A stretch of 34,271 bases of DNA, taken from positions 1 to 34,271 of the forward strand of contig NZ_VCJS01000133.1 of NCBI RefSeq assembly GCF_005893125.1, in the 5' to 3' direction. The first letter of the stretch is position 1, and the number at the start of each line of letters is the position of its first letter. Of the stretch, positions 1 through 7,160 are shown piece by piece. The notes beneath the pieces were generated by a model that was given only the letters and a program-made list of their open reading frames with translations, was not told the origin of the DNA and ran no database searches. Both the position numbers and the translations under genes were made by a program. This DNA is from Nonomuraea basaltis (GTDB lineage: Bacteria > Actinomycetota > Actinomycetes > Streptosporangiales > Streptosporangiaceae).

Positions 1-2
1 AG

Positions 3-83
3 CACGGCCTGTCGGCCTTCGACGCGATCCACTGCGCCTTCACCGGCAACCTGTGGATGCCGCCCGTCGCACTCGACGCCTGA
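3..83 (+). CDS. C-terminal end of an unidentified protein, possibly PIN-domain
   Basis: Only the last 26 codons and a TGA stop are inside the window; the gene starts to the left. The peptide contains GLSAFDAIHCA, which resembles the last acidic helix of PIN-domain (VapC-type) nucleases, where a conserved Asp follows a GLS(A/P) stretch. The expected following strand with another Asp is poorly matched, so the protein could be degraded or from another family. It lies next to a transposase relic and a broken tRNA, which fits a mobile or decaying region. Identity is a guess; only the open frame and its stop are seen. Confidence 0.3.
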   Translation, partial: HGLSAFDAIHCAFTGNLWMPPVALDA

Positions 84-296
84 TCAGCTCGTATCACGCA
101 GCGTCACAGATCCTTCTGATTGCTTACCGCCACTTGCAGCCGTTGTCGCCACGTACAGTAGCGGATGGCGTTGGTGTTCTGGCGGCTACGGAACCGAGTC
201 TGCCCCAATGGTGGAACGACCCCGCCCGGCAGCTCTCATTAGGTAACAAACGGGCACAAAACTCTGTACTGGGGGCGGGGAAGGAGACATCCCTTC

Positions 297-480
297 GTGG
301 GAGCACGGAAGAGGAAGCAGGGGGTTCCTGACCCCGAGGTTCGCGAGCGGACGGTGGTCCGCCGTTGCAGCGCTGCGTACAAGGCCCGGATCTTGCAGGA
401 GTACGAGCAGCTCGACAAGGCGGGCAAGGGTGCGCTGCTGCGGCGGGAGGGACTGTACTCGTCGCTGATCTCCAGCGGCA
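297..480 (+). pseudogene. Truncated IS3-type transposase OrfA remnant
   Basis: The start is GTG with a possible AAGGAG ribosome site about 11 bases upstream. The first 60 or so residues include YKARILQEYEQLD and LLRREGLYSSLIS, the helix-turn-helix signature of the OrfA part of IS3-family transposases, which continue with a conserved Trp-Arg. Here the Trp position is Gly (LISSGREP) and the homology stops at once. The frame runs on without resemblance to about position 554, and no OrfB with its DDE residues follows. The rest of the element was therefore lost by deletion or frameshift near position 480. No inverted repeat ends are visible. The family call rests on recognised motifs, not a search. 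Confidence 0.6.
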
Positions 481-754
481 GGGAACCCTCCTCGAGCTCG
501 CGTTCATGCTGGTGGGGTGCAGACTGGTTCGAGACAGCGGTCCACCGACGCTAGTTCGTCCCTCCTCGACGGTAGCCGCACCGCTGGGGCAAGTACTGCC
601 TCACCGGGATGGTCGGGACTGGCGGCCTCCGGTCTCGCATAGACAGAGGGCCTGGGGAAATGCCTTCAAGATCATCCCGCAAATGTCCCGTGATCATGGT
701 CCTTCGGCTGCATGCGGGTGCCCTCGGCGACCTATCAAGGGCCTGGGAAGCAAA
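481..754. other. Non-coding scrap region
   Basis: No frame here has a convincing start, ribosome site or recognisable protein. Open frames exist on the plus strand but read as low-complexity, arginine-rich shadows. The stretch joins the end of the transposase homology to the terminator and half tRNA. It is best read as residual DNA left after insertion and deletion events. Confidence 0.5.
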
Positions 755-780
755 GACCTGCGGCCGAGAAACCGCAGGTC
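755..780 (-). terminator. Hairpin terminator downstream of the tRNA-Arg remnant
   Basis: A perfect 9-base-pair inverted repeat, GACCTGCGG and CCGCAGGTC, surrounds an 8-base loop. Read on the minus strand it follows the tRNA 3' end by about 28 bases and is followed by TTTG. This is the expected position of a tRNA transcription terminator, so the flank to the left of the tRNA is probably its original downstream sequence. Confidence 0.6.
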
Positions 781-808
781 GAAGGGCGAAATGCCTGGTG
801 GAGAAGAG

Positions 809-855
809 TGCCCCCGGCAGGATTCGAACCTACGGCACCCGCTGTAGGAGAGCGG
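809..855 (-). tRNA. 3' half of tRNA-Arg(CCT): attachment-site scar or truncated tRNA
   Basis: Read on the minus strand, the sequence gives an anticodon stem CCGCT/AGCGG with loop CTCCTAC (anticodon CCT), a five-base variable loop GTGCC, a T arm GTAGG-TTCGAAT-CCTGC, and an acceptor strand CGGGGGC with discriminator A. The D arm and 5' acceptor strand are missing: what should be the 5' half is the end of the neighbouring coding region. Site-specific integrases commonly use tRNA 3' halves as attachment cores, and an integrated element leaves one intact tRNA and one such 3' copy. No second copy was seen in the window, so a deletion is an equal explanation. It cannot make a functional tRNA. Confidence 0.75.
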
Positions 856-865
856 TGCCGGATGG

Positions 866-1777
866 TCAGGCGATTGGGTTGGCGGGGCAGGGGCGCGTGG
901 TGGTTGGGGACAGGGTGTGGAGGCGGGTGCCGATCATTCGGGCCACCCCCTCGATGGACGTGATGCCCGTCCCCTCCCCCGGTTGCCGGTCCGTCTGCAC
1001 CGCCAGCAGCAGATCACGCCCGGGACCCACGATGCGGCCGTAGCTGGTGACGGCCCACGTGTTGTGGATGAACGGCCGCGGCGTCCAGCCGTTCTTGAGC
1101 GCCACCCGATCCCCCGGCCGGGCGGCGGCGCTGACGCCCCACGCCTGGTCCTTCTGCACCTGCCCCATCAGCCCGAGCACCAGCCTCCGATCGGCGGCGC
1201 TCAGCCCTTTACCCCCGTTGACCAGCACCTTCAGCAGGCGGATGCGGTCGGCCGGGCTGGTGCTGGTGCCGCCCCAGTAGACGCCCGGCCCCGGCTCGGT
1301 CTCCCGCAGCCCGATCCGGCGGTAGAAGTCGCTCATGGCGCCACCCCCGCCGACCCGTGACCACATCGCGTCCGCCGCGCTGTTGTCGCTCTCCCTGATC
1401 ATGCGGGCCGCCAGATCGCGCTCGCCCTCGTCCAGCCCACTGGAGCGGCGGGCCAGCAGCGCCGCCAGGATGTCCACCTTGGCGCCGCTGGCGGTGATCA
1501 TGTCGTGCTGGTGCGCCCCCTGCTCCACGACTACCCCGCTGACGAGGTCGCGCGCCGCGTAAACGATCCGCCCTGGGCGGCTGCTCACGTACCGGGAGAG
1601 GTCGCGTACGAGGCGGGCCCGGGCGGCGCTCCCGGCCCGCGGGTTCGGAAATTTCAGGACACATCGCGCCACCTTGACCGGGGCCTTCACCGGACTCGGC
1701 ATGGCCGGCACCCGCCCGGTCCCGCACCCCGCCACAAGCGCCAGGCCACCGCAGACAACCACCCATGTCGTACGCAC
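866..1777 (-). CDS. Serine hydrolase lipoprotein, class A beta-lactamase fold
   Basis: A 303-residue predicted lipoprotein. The short signal peptide ends in LVAGC, with Cys18 as the lipid-modified residue, so it should be anchored on the outer face of the membrane. The penicillin-recognising motifs are present: SGAK (Ser97, Lys100), SDN at 130-132 and KNG at 228-230 in place of KTG. These identify the beta-lactamase/transpeptidase-like superfamily. Without the classical Glu166 loop confirmed, it could be a beta-lactamase, a D,D-peptidase relative or a non-catalytic homologue. The start is GTG, preceded by GGGGGTTGG, which lies inside a hairpin. The stop lies only 11 bases from the tRNA scar, so its last residues may have been reshaped by that junction. 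Confidence 0.8.
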   Translation of the reverse strand: MRTTWVVVCGGLALVAGCGTGRVPAMPSPVKAPVKVARCVLKFPNPRAGSAARARLVRDLSRYVSSRPGRIVYAARDLVSGVVVEQGAHQHDMITASGAKVDILAALLARRSSGLDEGERDLAARMIRESDNSAADAMWSRVGGGGAMSDFYRRIGLRETEPGPGVYWGGTSTSPADRIRLLKVLVNGGKGLSAADRRLVLGLMGQVQKDQAWGVSAAARPGDRVALKNGWTPRPFIHNTWAVTSYGRIVGPGRDLLLAVQTDRQPGEGTGITSIEGVARMIGTRLHTLSPTTTRPCPANPIA

Positions 1778-1780
1778 GCG

Positions 1781-1809
1781 CCAACCCCCGTGATCTCATC
1801 GGGGGTTGG
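1781..1809 (-). promoter_or_regulatory. Hairpin covering the ribosome site of the serine hydrolase gene
   Basis: A perfect 9-base-pair inverted repeat, CCAACCCCC and GGGGGTTGG, with an 11-base loop lies in the 50-base gap between the FAD oxidase stop and the GTG start. The GGGGG arm is also the only Shine-Dalgarno-like element for that start, about six bases upstream. It could terminate the polyamine operon (no T run follows) or mask translation of the lipoprotein. Confidence 0.5.
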
Positions 1810-1827
1810 CAGGATCATGCCCTCACG

Positions 1828-3231
1828 TCACGAGTCGAATCCCAGCCCCATCCGGTCGAGCGTGCGCAGCCACAGGTTGCGCTTGCCCTGGTGCTCGTCG
1901 GCCTGGGCGATCGACCAGCGGGTGAGCTGGATCACCCCCGACCGCACCGGCTCGGGCGGGAACGGGATCGGCTTCTCCTTCACCATCCGCAGCTCGGTCC
2001 GCTCGGTACGCTCGCCCGACAGCAGGTCGAGCATGACGTTCGCACCGAACCGGGTGGCCCCGACGCCCATGCCCGTGTAGCCGAGGGCGTAGGCCAGCCG
2101 CCCGCCGTGCGCCCGGCCGTAGAAGGCGCTGAACCGGCTGCAGGTGTCGATCACGCCGCCCCACCGATGCGTGAAGCGCACCTCGTCGAGCTGCGGGAAC
2201 GTGTCGTAGAAGTGCCGCGCGAGCTTGACGAACGTCTCGTCGCGCTGGTCGTACTCCGGCTTGACCAGGCCCCCGTTGTAGTAGACGGCGTCGTAGCCGC
2301 CCCACAGGATCCGGTTGTCGTCGGTCAGCCGGTAGTAGTGGAACCGGTTGGCGGAGTCGCCGACGCCCTGCCGGTGGCGCCAGCCCACTTCGGCGAGCTG
2401 CGCGCCGGTCAGCGGCTCGGTCATGAGCGCGTAGTCGTACACGGGGACCACGAAGTGCTTGAGCCGCCGCAGCAGCGGCGGGAACACGCCGGTGCAGAGC
2501 GCCACGTGACGGGCGGCGACGGTGCCGTGCGGAGTGTGCAGCGAGATCCTCATGCCGTCGTCGTGCAGTGAGCGGACCGGGCTGCGCTCGTGGACGCGTA
2601 CGCCGAGCCGCAGGCACGCCTCCCGCAGCCCCCACGCCAGCCGCGCCGGGTCGAGCATGGCGCAGCCGCTGCGTTCCCAGAGGCCGCCGAGATAGACCGG
2701 CGAGTTCACCTCGGCCCGCACCTGCTCCCGGTCGAGGGGCAGGTAGTCGAGCCCCAGCTCGGAGATCAGGTCCAGGTGCTCGTTGAGCCCGTCGAGCTGC
2801 CACGGCTCGGTGGCGACGTGCAGCTCCCCGGTGCGCTCGAACGAGCAGTCGACGCCGTAGCGCTCCAGCGTGCGCTCGATCTCGTCGAGGTTGTCCACAC
2901 CCATGCGTTCCAGCCGGTCGATCTCGTCCGGCCACCGCTCCAGCCCGTTGGCCAGGCCGTGGGTGAGGGTCGCCATGCAGAACCCGCCGTTGCGGCCGGT
3001 GGCCGCCCAGCCGATCCCGCGCCCCTCGAGCAGGACGACGTCCAGCGAGGGGTCGCGTTCCTTGGCCATCAAGGCGGTCCACAGCCCCGAGAAGCCCCCG
3101 CCGACGACGACCAGGTCGGCGGCGGAGTTCCCGGCGAGCCGCGGTCGCGGCTCGGGTCTGGCCGGCCTGTCCAGCCAGTATGGCTTGCGCTCCGCGTCAG
3201 CCAGCGCCTTCAGCGGATCCACAAATCTCAC
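1828..3231 (-). CDS. FAD-dependent amine oxidase (DAO family, polyamine-associated)
   Basis: A 467-residue cytoplasmic flavoprotein of the D-amino acid oxidase/glycine oxidase superfamily. The ADP-binding Rossmann motif VVGGGFSG lies near residue 43, followed by the ATGRNGG segment typical of gamma-glutamylputrescine oxidase and related proteins. A C-terminal GYTGMGVG segment closes the FAD site. The start is GTG with AGGGA about six bases upstream. It is the last gene of a six-gene operon with a polyamine ABC importer and an aminoaldehyde dehydrogenase, 13 bases after the permease gene. The likely role is therefore oxidation of a polyamine or its derivative to the aldehyde used by the dehydrogenase. 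The exact substrate cannot be read from sequence. Confidence 0.85.
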   Translation of the reverse strand: MRFVDPLKALADAERKPYWLDRPARPEPRPRLAGNSAADLVVVGGGFSGLWTALMAKERDPSLDVVLLEGRGIGWAATGRNGGFCMATLTHGLANGLERWPDEIDRLERMGVDNLDEIERTLERYGVDCSFERTGELHVATEPWQLDGLNEHLDLISELGLDYLPLDREQVRAEVNSPVYLGGLWERSGCAMLDPARLAWGLREACLRLGVRVHERSPVRSLHDDGMRISLHTPHGTVAARHVALCTGVFPPLLRRLKHFVVPVYDYALMTEPLTGAQLAEVGWRHRQGVGDSANRFHYYRLTDDNRILWGGYDAVYYNGGLVKPEYDQRDETFVKLARHFYDTFPQLDEVRFTHRWGGVIDTCSRFSAFYGRAHGGRLAYALGYTGMGVGATRFGANVMLDLLSGERTERTELRMVKEKPIPFPPEPVRSGVIQLTRWSIAQADEHQGKRNLWLRTLDRMGLGFDS

Positions 3232-3244
3232 ATCCCTACGAGAA

Positions 3245-4027
3245 TCAGGTACGGCGCCTCGCCGCGACCGCGTTCCCGATCGCGATCAGCACCCCGATGC
3301 CGAAGATCAGCGTACCCATGACGTTGACCTGGGGCGGGATTCCCGTTTTCACCGCACCGACGATCCACAGCGGGAAGGTGACGGTGGAGCCGTTGACGAA
3401 GCTGGTGACCACGTAGTCGTCCACGGACAGCGCGAACGACAGCATCGCCCCCGCCATCACACCCGGCATGATCGCCGGCAGCGTGACCTGCCGGAACGTC
3501 CCCCACGCCGTGGCCCCGAGGTCCCTGGCGGCCTCCTCCAGCGACGGGTCGAGCGTGACGACCCGCGCCCGCACCGTGACGACCACGAAGGACAGCGAGA
3601 ACAGCACGTGCGCGATGATGATCGTGTTGGCGTCCCGGGGCACGTTCCCGGAGACGAACAGCGACAGCAGCGACGCCCCCATGACCAGCTCGGGCGTGGA
3701 GATGGCGGCGAAGACCAGGAAGTTCGTGACCCCCTTGCCGCGGAAGCGGTGCCGGCCGAGCGCCAGCCCCAGCATGGTCCCGATCACGACCGTGATGATC
3801 GTGCTGACCGCGGCCACGACCAGCGAGTTGCGCAGCGCCACGGTCAGGTCGGAGATCTCGAAGAGCTCGGCGTACCACCTGAGGGTGAAGCCCTGCCAGG
3901 TGGTGTTGGACTTGCTCTTCTTGTCGTTGAACCCGAAAAGGATCATCACGGCGATCGGCGACGACAGCCAGATGATGACCAGCCAGGTGTAGCCATGCAG
4001 CAGCCGGTCCCCGAGTCTCGTCCTCAT
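3245..4027 (-). CDS. potC: Polyamine ABC transporter permease, PotC type
   Basis: A 260-residue inner-membrane protein with about six hydrophobic segments, the first beginning near residue 14 (TWLVIIWLSSPIAVMILFG). The EAARDLGATAWGTFRQV stretch near residues 160-177 is the EAA loop that contacts the ATPase. Its order after PotB and PotD and its length match PotC-type permeases of spermidine/putrescine importers. The ATG start overlaps the PotB stop in an ATGA, giving translational coupling. Together with PotB it would form the membrane channel. Substrate choice is inferred from the binding protein and the catabolic genes beside it. Confidence 0.9.
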   Translation of the reverse strand: MRTRLGDRLLHGYTWLVIIWLSSPIAVMILFGFNDKKSKSNTTWQGFTLRWYAELFEISDLTVALRNSLVVAAVSTIITVVIGTMLGLALGRHRFRGKGVTNFLVFAAISTPELVMGASLLSLFVSGNVPRDANTIIIAHVLFSLSFVVVTVRARVVTLDPSLEEAARDLGATAWGTFRQVTLPAIMPGVMAGAMLSFALSVDDYVVTSFVNGSTVTFPLWIVGAVKTGIPPQVNVMGTLIFGIGVLIAIGNAVAARRRT

Positions 4028-4875
4028 CGGGCCGCCGCCTCGAGGACGTTCTCGGTGCCGAGCGCCCTGGCGTAGATGAAGATGCCCACGAGCAGCACCG
4101 CCATCAGCGTGAACGACAGCGACGAGGCGATCGGGTAGTTGAGGTTCGTCAGGTACTCGGTCTGGATGATGTTGCCGATCATCGTGTTGGAGGTGCCGCC
4201 GAGGATCGCCGCGTTGACCGGATCAGCCGTGGCGGGCACGAACGTCATCAGCACGCCGGCGAACACCCCGGGCAGCGACAGCGGCAGCACCACCCGGCGG
4301 AAGGCGGCCGGCCGCGACGCGTACAGGTCCTGCGCCGCCTCCACCACCCGCGGGTCCACCCGCTCCAGCGCCACGTAGATCGGCAGGATCATGAACGGCA
4401 GGAAGTTGTACGTCAGGCCGCTCACCACGGCCAGCGTCGTGGCCAGCACGTGGAAGTCGTCCGGCAGCAGCCCCCAGCCCTTCAGGGTGCCGAACAGGAT
4501 GCCGTTGTCAGACAGCAGGAAGTTCCACGAGATCGTCCGCAGCACGAACGACACGAAGAACGGCAGCAGGAGCAGGAACAGGTACACGGACTTGCGCCGG
4601 CCGCCCTTGAAGGCGATCCAGTACGCCACCGGGTACCCGATCACCAGCATGGCCACCGTCGCCAGCCCGCCGTACAGCAGCGAGCGGAGCAGCTGGGTGC
4701 TGTACCTGCCGAGCGCGTCGCCGTAGTTGGAGAAGCTGAACGTCATGGCGAAGCCGTCGATGGCGTTGCCGGTCTGCAGCGACACCGACGCCATCGCCAC
4801 CAGGGGCACGACCAGGAAGATCGCCAGCCACATCCAGCTGGGCAGCGCCAGCAGGTAGGGGGTGAGCCGCCGCAT
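4024..4875 (-). CDS. potB: Polyamine ABC transporter permease, PotB type
   Basis: A 283-residue membrane protein with a hydrophobic first segment (LPSWMWLAIFLVVPLVAMASV) and about six segments in all. The EAAQDLYASRPAAFRRV stretch is a good match to the EAA loop. It follows the solute-binding gene by two bases and overlaps the next permease by four, so the two subunits should be made in equal amounts. PotB-type subunits pair with PotC to form the pore of PotABCD importers. Nothing in the protein looks truncated. A related amine or opine substrate is possible. Confidence 0.9.
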   Translation of the reverse strand: MRRLTPYLLALPSWMWLAIFLVVPLVAMASVSLQTGNAIDGFAMTFSFSNYGDALGRYSTQLLRSLLYGGLATVAMLVIGYPVAYWIAFKGGRRKSVYLFLLLLPFFVSFVLRTISWNFLLSDNGILFGTLKGWGLLPDDFHVLATTLAVVSGLTYNFLPFMILPIYVALERVDPRVVEAAQDLYASRPAAFRRVVLPLSLPGVFAGVLMTFVPATADPVNAAILGGTSNTMIGNIIQTEYLTNLNYPIASSLSFTLMAVLLVGIFIYARALGTENVLEAAAR

Positions 4876-4877
4876 CG

Positions 4878-6083
4878 CTACGCCTGGGTGATGGACTGGA
4901 AGATCGGGTTGAAGACCTGCTCCTGCTGGGTGGTGAGCTTGGTGTAGCTGCGCAGCTTGGCGTAGTCGGCCTCGGTCGGGAACATGAGCGGGCTGCCGAT
5001 CATGTCCTCGAGGGCCTTCTGGTCTTCGCCCGTGGCCGTCTTGGCCTTCTCCCTGAGCAGGTCCTGCACCGCCGGGACCGGGGTGACGTACTGGATGAAC
5101 TCGTCCAGCTCGGCGGCCACGGCCGGCTGGTACAGGTAGTCCATGAGCATGAGCGCGTCCACCGGGTTGGCGGCGCCCTTGGGGATGAGCATGTTGTCGG
5201 TCCAGATCGTGCCGCCCTCCTCGGGCACCACGAACTTGACGGGCTCGCCGGCGAGCTGGCGCTGGAACACATCGCCCGACCAGGCCATGGTCACCCAGAC
5301 GTCGCCCTTGGCCACGGCATCGATATAGCTCTGGTCATAATATTTCCGGACAATTCCGGCGTCGCGCTGCGCCTTGAGCTTCTCCCCGGCCTTGCGCCAG
5401 TCGTCCTCGGTCGACTTCTCCGGGTCGATGCCCAGCGCGAACATGCCGAAGTTGCCGATCTCCTGGGCGTCGGACATCATCCCGACCCGGCCCTTGTACT
5501 TGGGATCGAACAGCGCATCGATGCTGGTGATGTCGTCCTTGACGTACTTGGTGTTGTAGGCGATGCCGGTCACGCCCGACGTGTACGGGATCGTGTACTT
5601 GTTGCCGGGGTCGTAGGCACGTTCCTTGTACTTCTGCCCGGCGTTGGCCGCGAAGTTCGGCAGCTGGGTGTGGTCCAGCGGAACGGCGTAGCCCAGCTCG
5701 ATCATGTGCTGGAGCTGGATGCCGTTGGTCATGACGACGATGTCGTAGCCCAGCGACTGCCCGGCGCGCAGCACGGGGTCGGCCTTGCCGAAGAACTCGG
5801 CGTTCTCCTGGATGACCTCTTTGTACTCGTACGAGATGCCGGTGGCCTCCTGGAACTTCTTCAGCGGAGCCTGGTCCTCCGGCATGTATTCGGGCCAGTT
5901 GGCGAAGACGACCTTGCCGTGCTTGGTCTGCTTGGACCAGAAGTCCTTGACGGCGTCCGGCTTGGGCGGAGCCGCCTTCTGACCCTGCACGCCGCAGGCG
6001 GCCAGAGCGAGTCCGGTGGCCGAGAGCCCGGTGATCCTGAAGAAGTCACGACGAGTACGAGGGAGGTGCAGACGGGGGTTCAT
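4878..6083 (-). CDS. potD: Polyamine-binding lipoprotein of ABC importer, PotD type
   Basis: A 401-residue extracytoplasmic solute-binding protein. The N-terminus has a twin arginine (residues 11-12, RRDFF), a hydrophobic stretch and the lipobox LAAC with Cys30, so it is a Tat-exported lipoprotein. The mature part begins with a segment containing VVFANWPEYMPED, close to the conserved start of PotD/PotF proteins (YNWxxY). The C-terminus keeps the NPVDALMLMDYLYQPAVAAEL pattern of this family. It would capture substrate outside and hand it to PotB/PotC. The gene starts nine bases after PotA. Family knowledge supports spermidine or putrescine, but affinity is not predictable. Confidence 0.9.
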   Translation of the reverse strand: MNPRLHLPRTRRDFFRITGLSATGLALAACGVQGQKAAPPKPDAVKDFWSKQTKHGKVVFANWPEYMPEDQAPLKKFQEATGISYEYKEVIQENAEFFGKADPVLRAGQSLGYDIVVMTNGIQLQHMIELGYAVPLDHTQLPNFAANAGQKYKERAYDPGNKYTIPYTSGVTGIAYNTKYVKDDITSIDALFDPKYKGRVGMMSDAQEIGNFGMFALGIDPEKSTEDDWRKAGEKLKAQRDAGIVRKYYDQSYIDAVAKGDVWVTMAWSGDVFQRQLAGEPVKFVVPEEGGTIWTDNMLIPKGAANPVDALMLMDYLYQPAVAAELDEFIQYVTPVPAVQDLLREKAKTATGEDQKALEDMIGSPLMFPTEADYAKLRSYTKLTTQQEQVFNPIFQSITQA

Positions 6084-6092
6084 GAGGTGCTA

Positions 6093-7154
6093 TCAACTTC
6101 CAATCACGTACGAGTGCTGCGCCTGCCACGCCAGCCACACGGAGTCGCCCCGCTCCGCCGTCGCCGTGGCATCGTGCGCATTCTGCTGAAACACAGTGAT
6201 CTCGGCCCCGTCAGCGAGACTCACCGCGTAACTGTTGTAGGTCCCCAGGTAGACCACCTCGGCCACGGTCCCGCGCACGGCGCTCTGGCCGTTCACGGGC
6301 TCCTCCGTGCCGATGGTGATCTTCTCCGGGCGAACGGTGACCGTCACGTCACCGTCCTGGCCGGGCACCAGCACCCGGCCACCGCCGACCTTCAGCTCGC
6401 CGCCGGTCGCGGTGCCCGTGAGCAGGTTGGAGGTGCCGATGAAGCCGGCCACGAACGCGGTCGCGGGCCGCTCGTAGATCTCGCGCGGCCCGGCGAGCTG
6501 CTCGACCAGGCCGTCGTTCATCACGGCGATCCGGTCGCTCATGGTGAGCGCCTCGTTCTGGTCGTGTGTCACGTACACGAACGTGATGCCGACCTCGCGC
6601 TGGATGCGCTTGAGCTCGATCTGCATGGCCTGACGCAGCTTGAGGTCGAGCGCCCCGAGCGGCTCGTCGAGCAGGAGCGCCCGCGGCCGGTTGACCAGGG
6701 CCCTGGCCAGCGCCACGCGCTGCTGCTGGCCGCCCGACATCTCGCGCGGCCGGCGCTTCTCCCTGCCGGTGAGATCGACGATCTCCAGCATCTCACCGAC
6801 CCGCCGCCTGATCTCCTCCTGAGGCGTCTTACGCTGCTTCAGCCCGAAGGCGACGTTGTCCCAGACACTCATGTGCGGGAAGAGCGCATAGGACTGGAAG
6901 ACCATGTTGACGTCGCGTTTGTTCGGCGGGACGTTCGTGACGTCCTGCCCGTGCAGCTTCACCAGGCCCTTCGACGGGGCCTCGAAGCCGGCGATCATCC
7001 GCATGGTCGTGGTCTTGCCGCAACCGGACGGGCCGAGGAGGGAGAAGAACTCCCCCTCGGCGATGTCCAGCGAGACACCCTTGACGGCCTGGACGATCTC
7101 TCCTTGCGAGAGGTAATCCTTGACGACGTCCTCAAGCTCGATGGCACTGGTCAT
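6093..7154 (-). CDS. potA: Polyamine ABC transporter ATP-binding protein, PotA type
   Basis: A 353-residue ATPase of the importer. Walker A is GPSGCGKTT (41-49), the signature is MSGGQQQRVALARAL (139 on) and Walker B is LLLDEP (160-165), followed by a D-loop and the switch His in VYVTHDQNEALTMSD. The C-terminal 120 residues form a TOBE domain of the PotA/MalK kind. It lies second in the operon, six bases after the dehydrogenase stop, with a poor ribosome site, so it probably depends on coupling. All nucleotide-binding motifs are intact. Confidence 0.92.
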   Translation of the reverse strand: MTSAIELEDVVKDYLSQGEIVQAVKGVSLDIAEGEFFSLLGPSGCGKTTTMRMIAGFEAPSKGLVKLHGQDVTNVPPNKRDVNMVFQSYALFPHMSVWDNVAFGLKQRKTPQEEIRRRVGEMLEIVDLTGREKRRPREMSGGQQQRVALARALVNRPRALLLDEPLGALDLKLRQAMQIELKRIQREVGITFVYVTHDQNEALTMSDRIAVMNDGLVEQLAGPREIYERPATAFVAGFIGTSNLLTGTATGGELKVGGGRVLVPGQDGDVTVTVRPEKITIGTEEPVNGQSAVRGTVAEVVYLGTYNSYAVSLADGAEITVFQQNAHDATATAERGDSVWLAWQAQHSYVIGS

Positions 7155-7160
7155 CGCGGG

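Noticed and set aside
856..900. A complete tRNA-Arg with an unusual D arm
   Set aside because: No D stem or matching 5' acceptor strand exists at the right distance, and the sequence is the end of a coding region.
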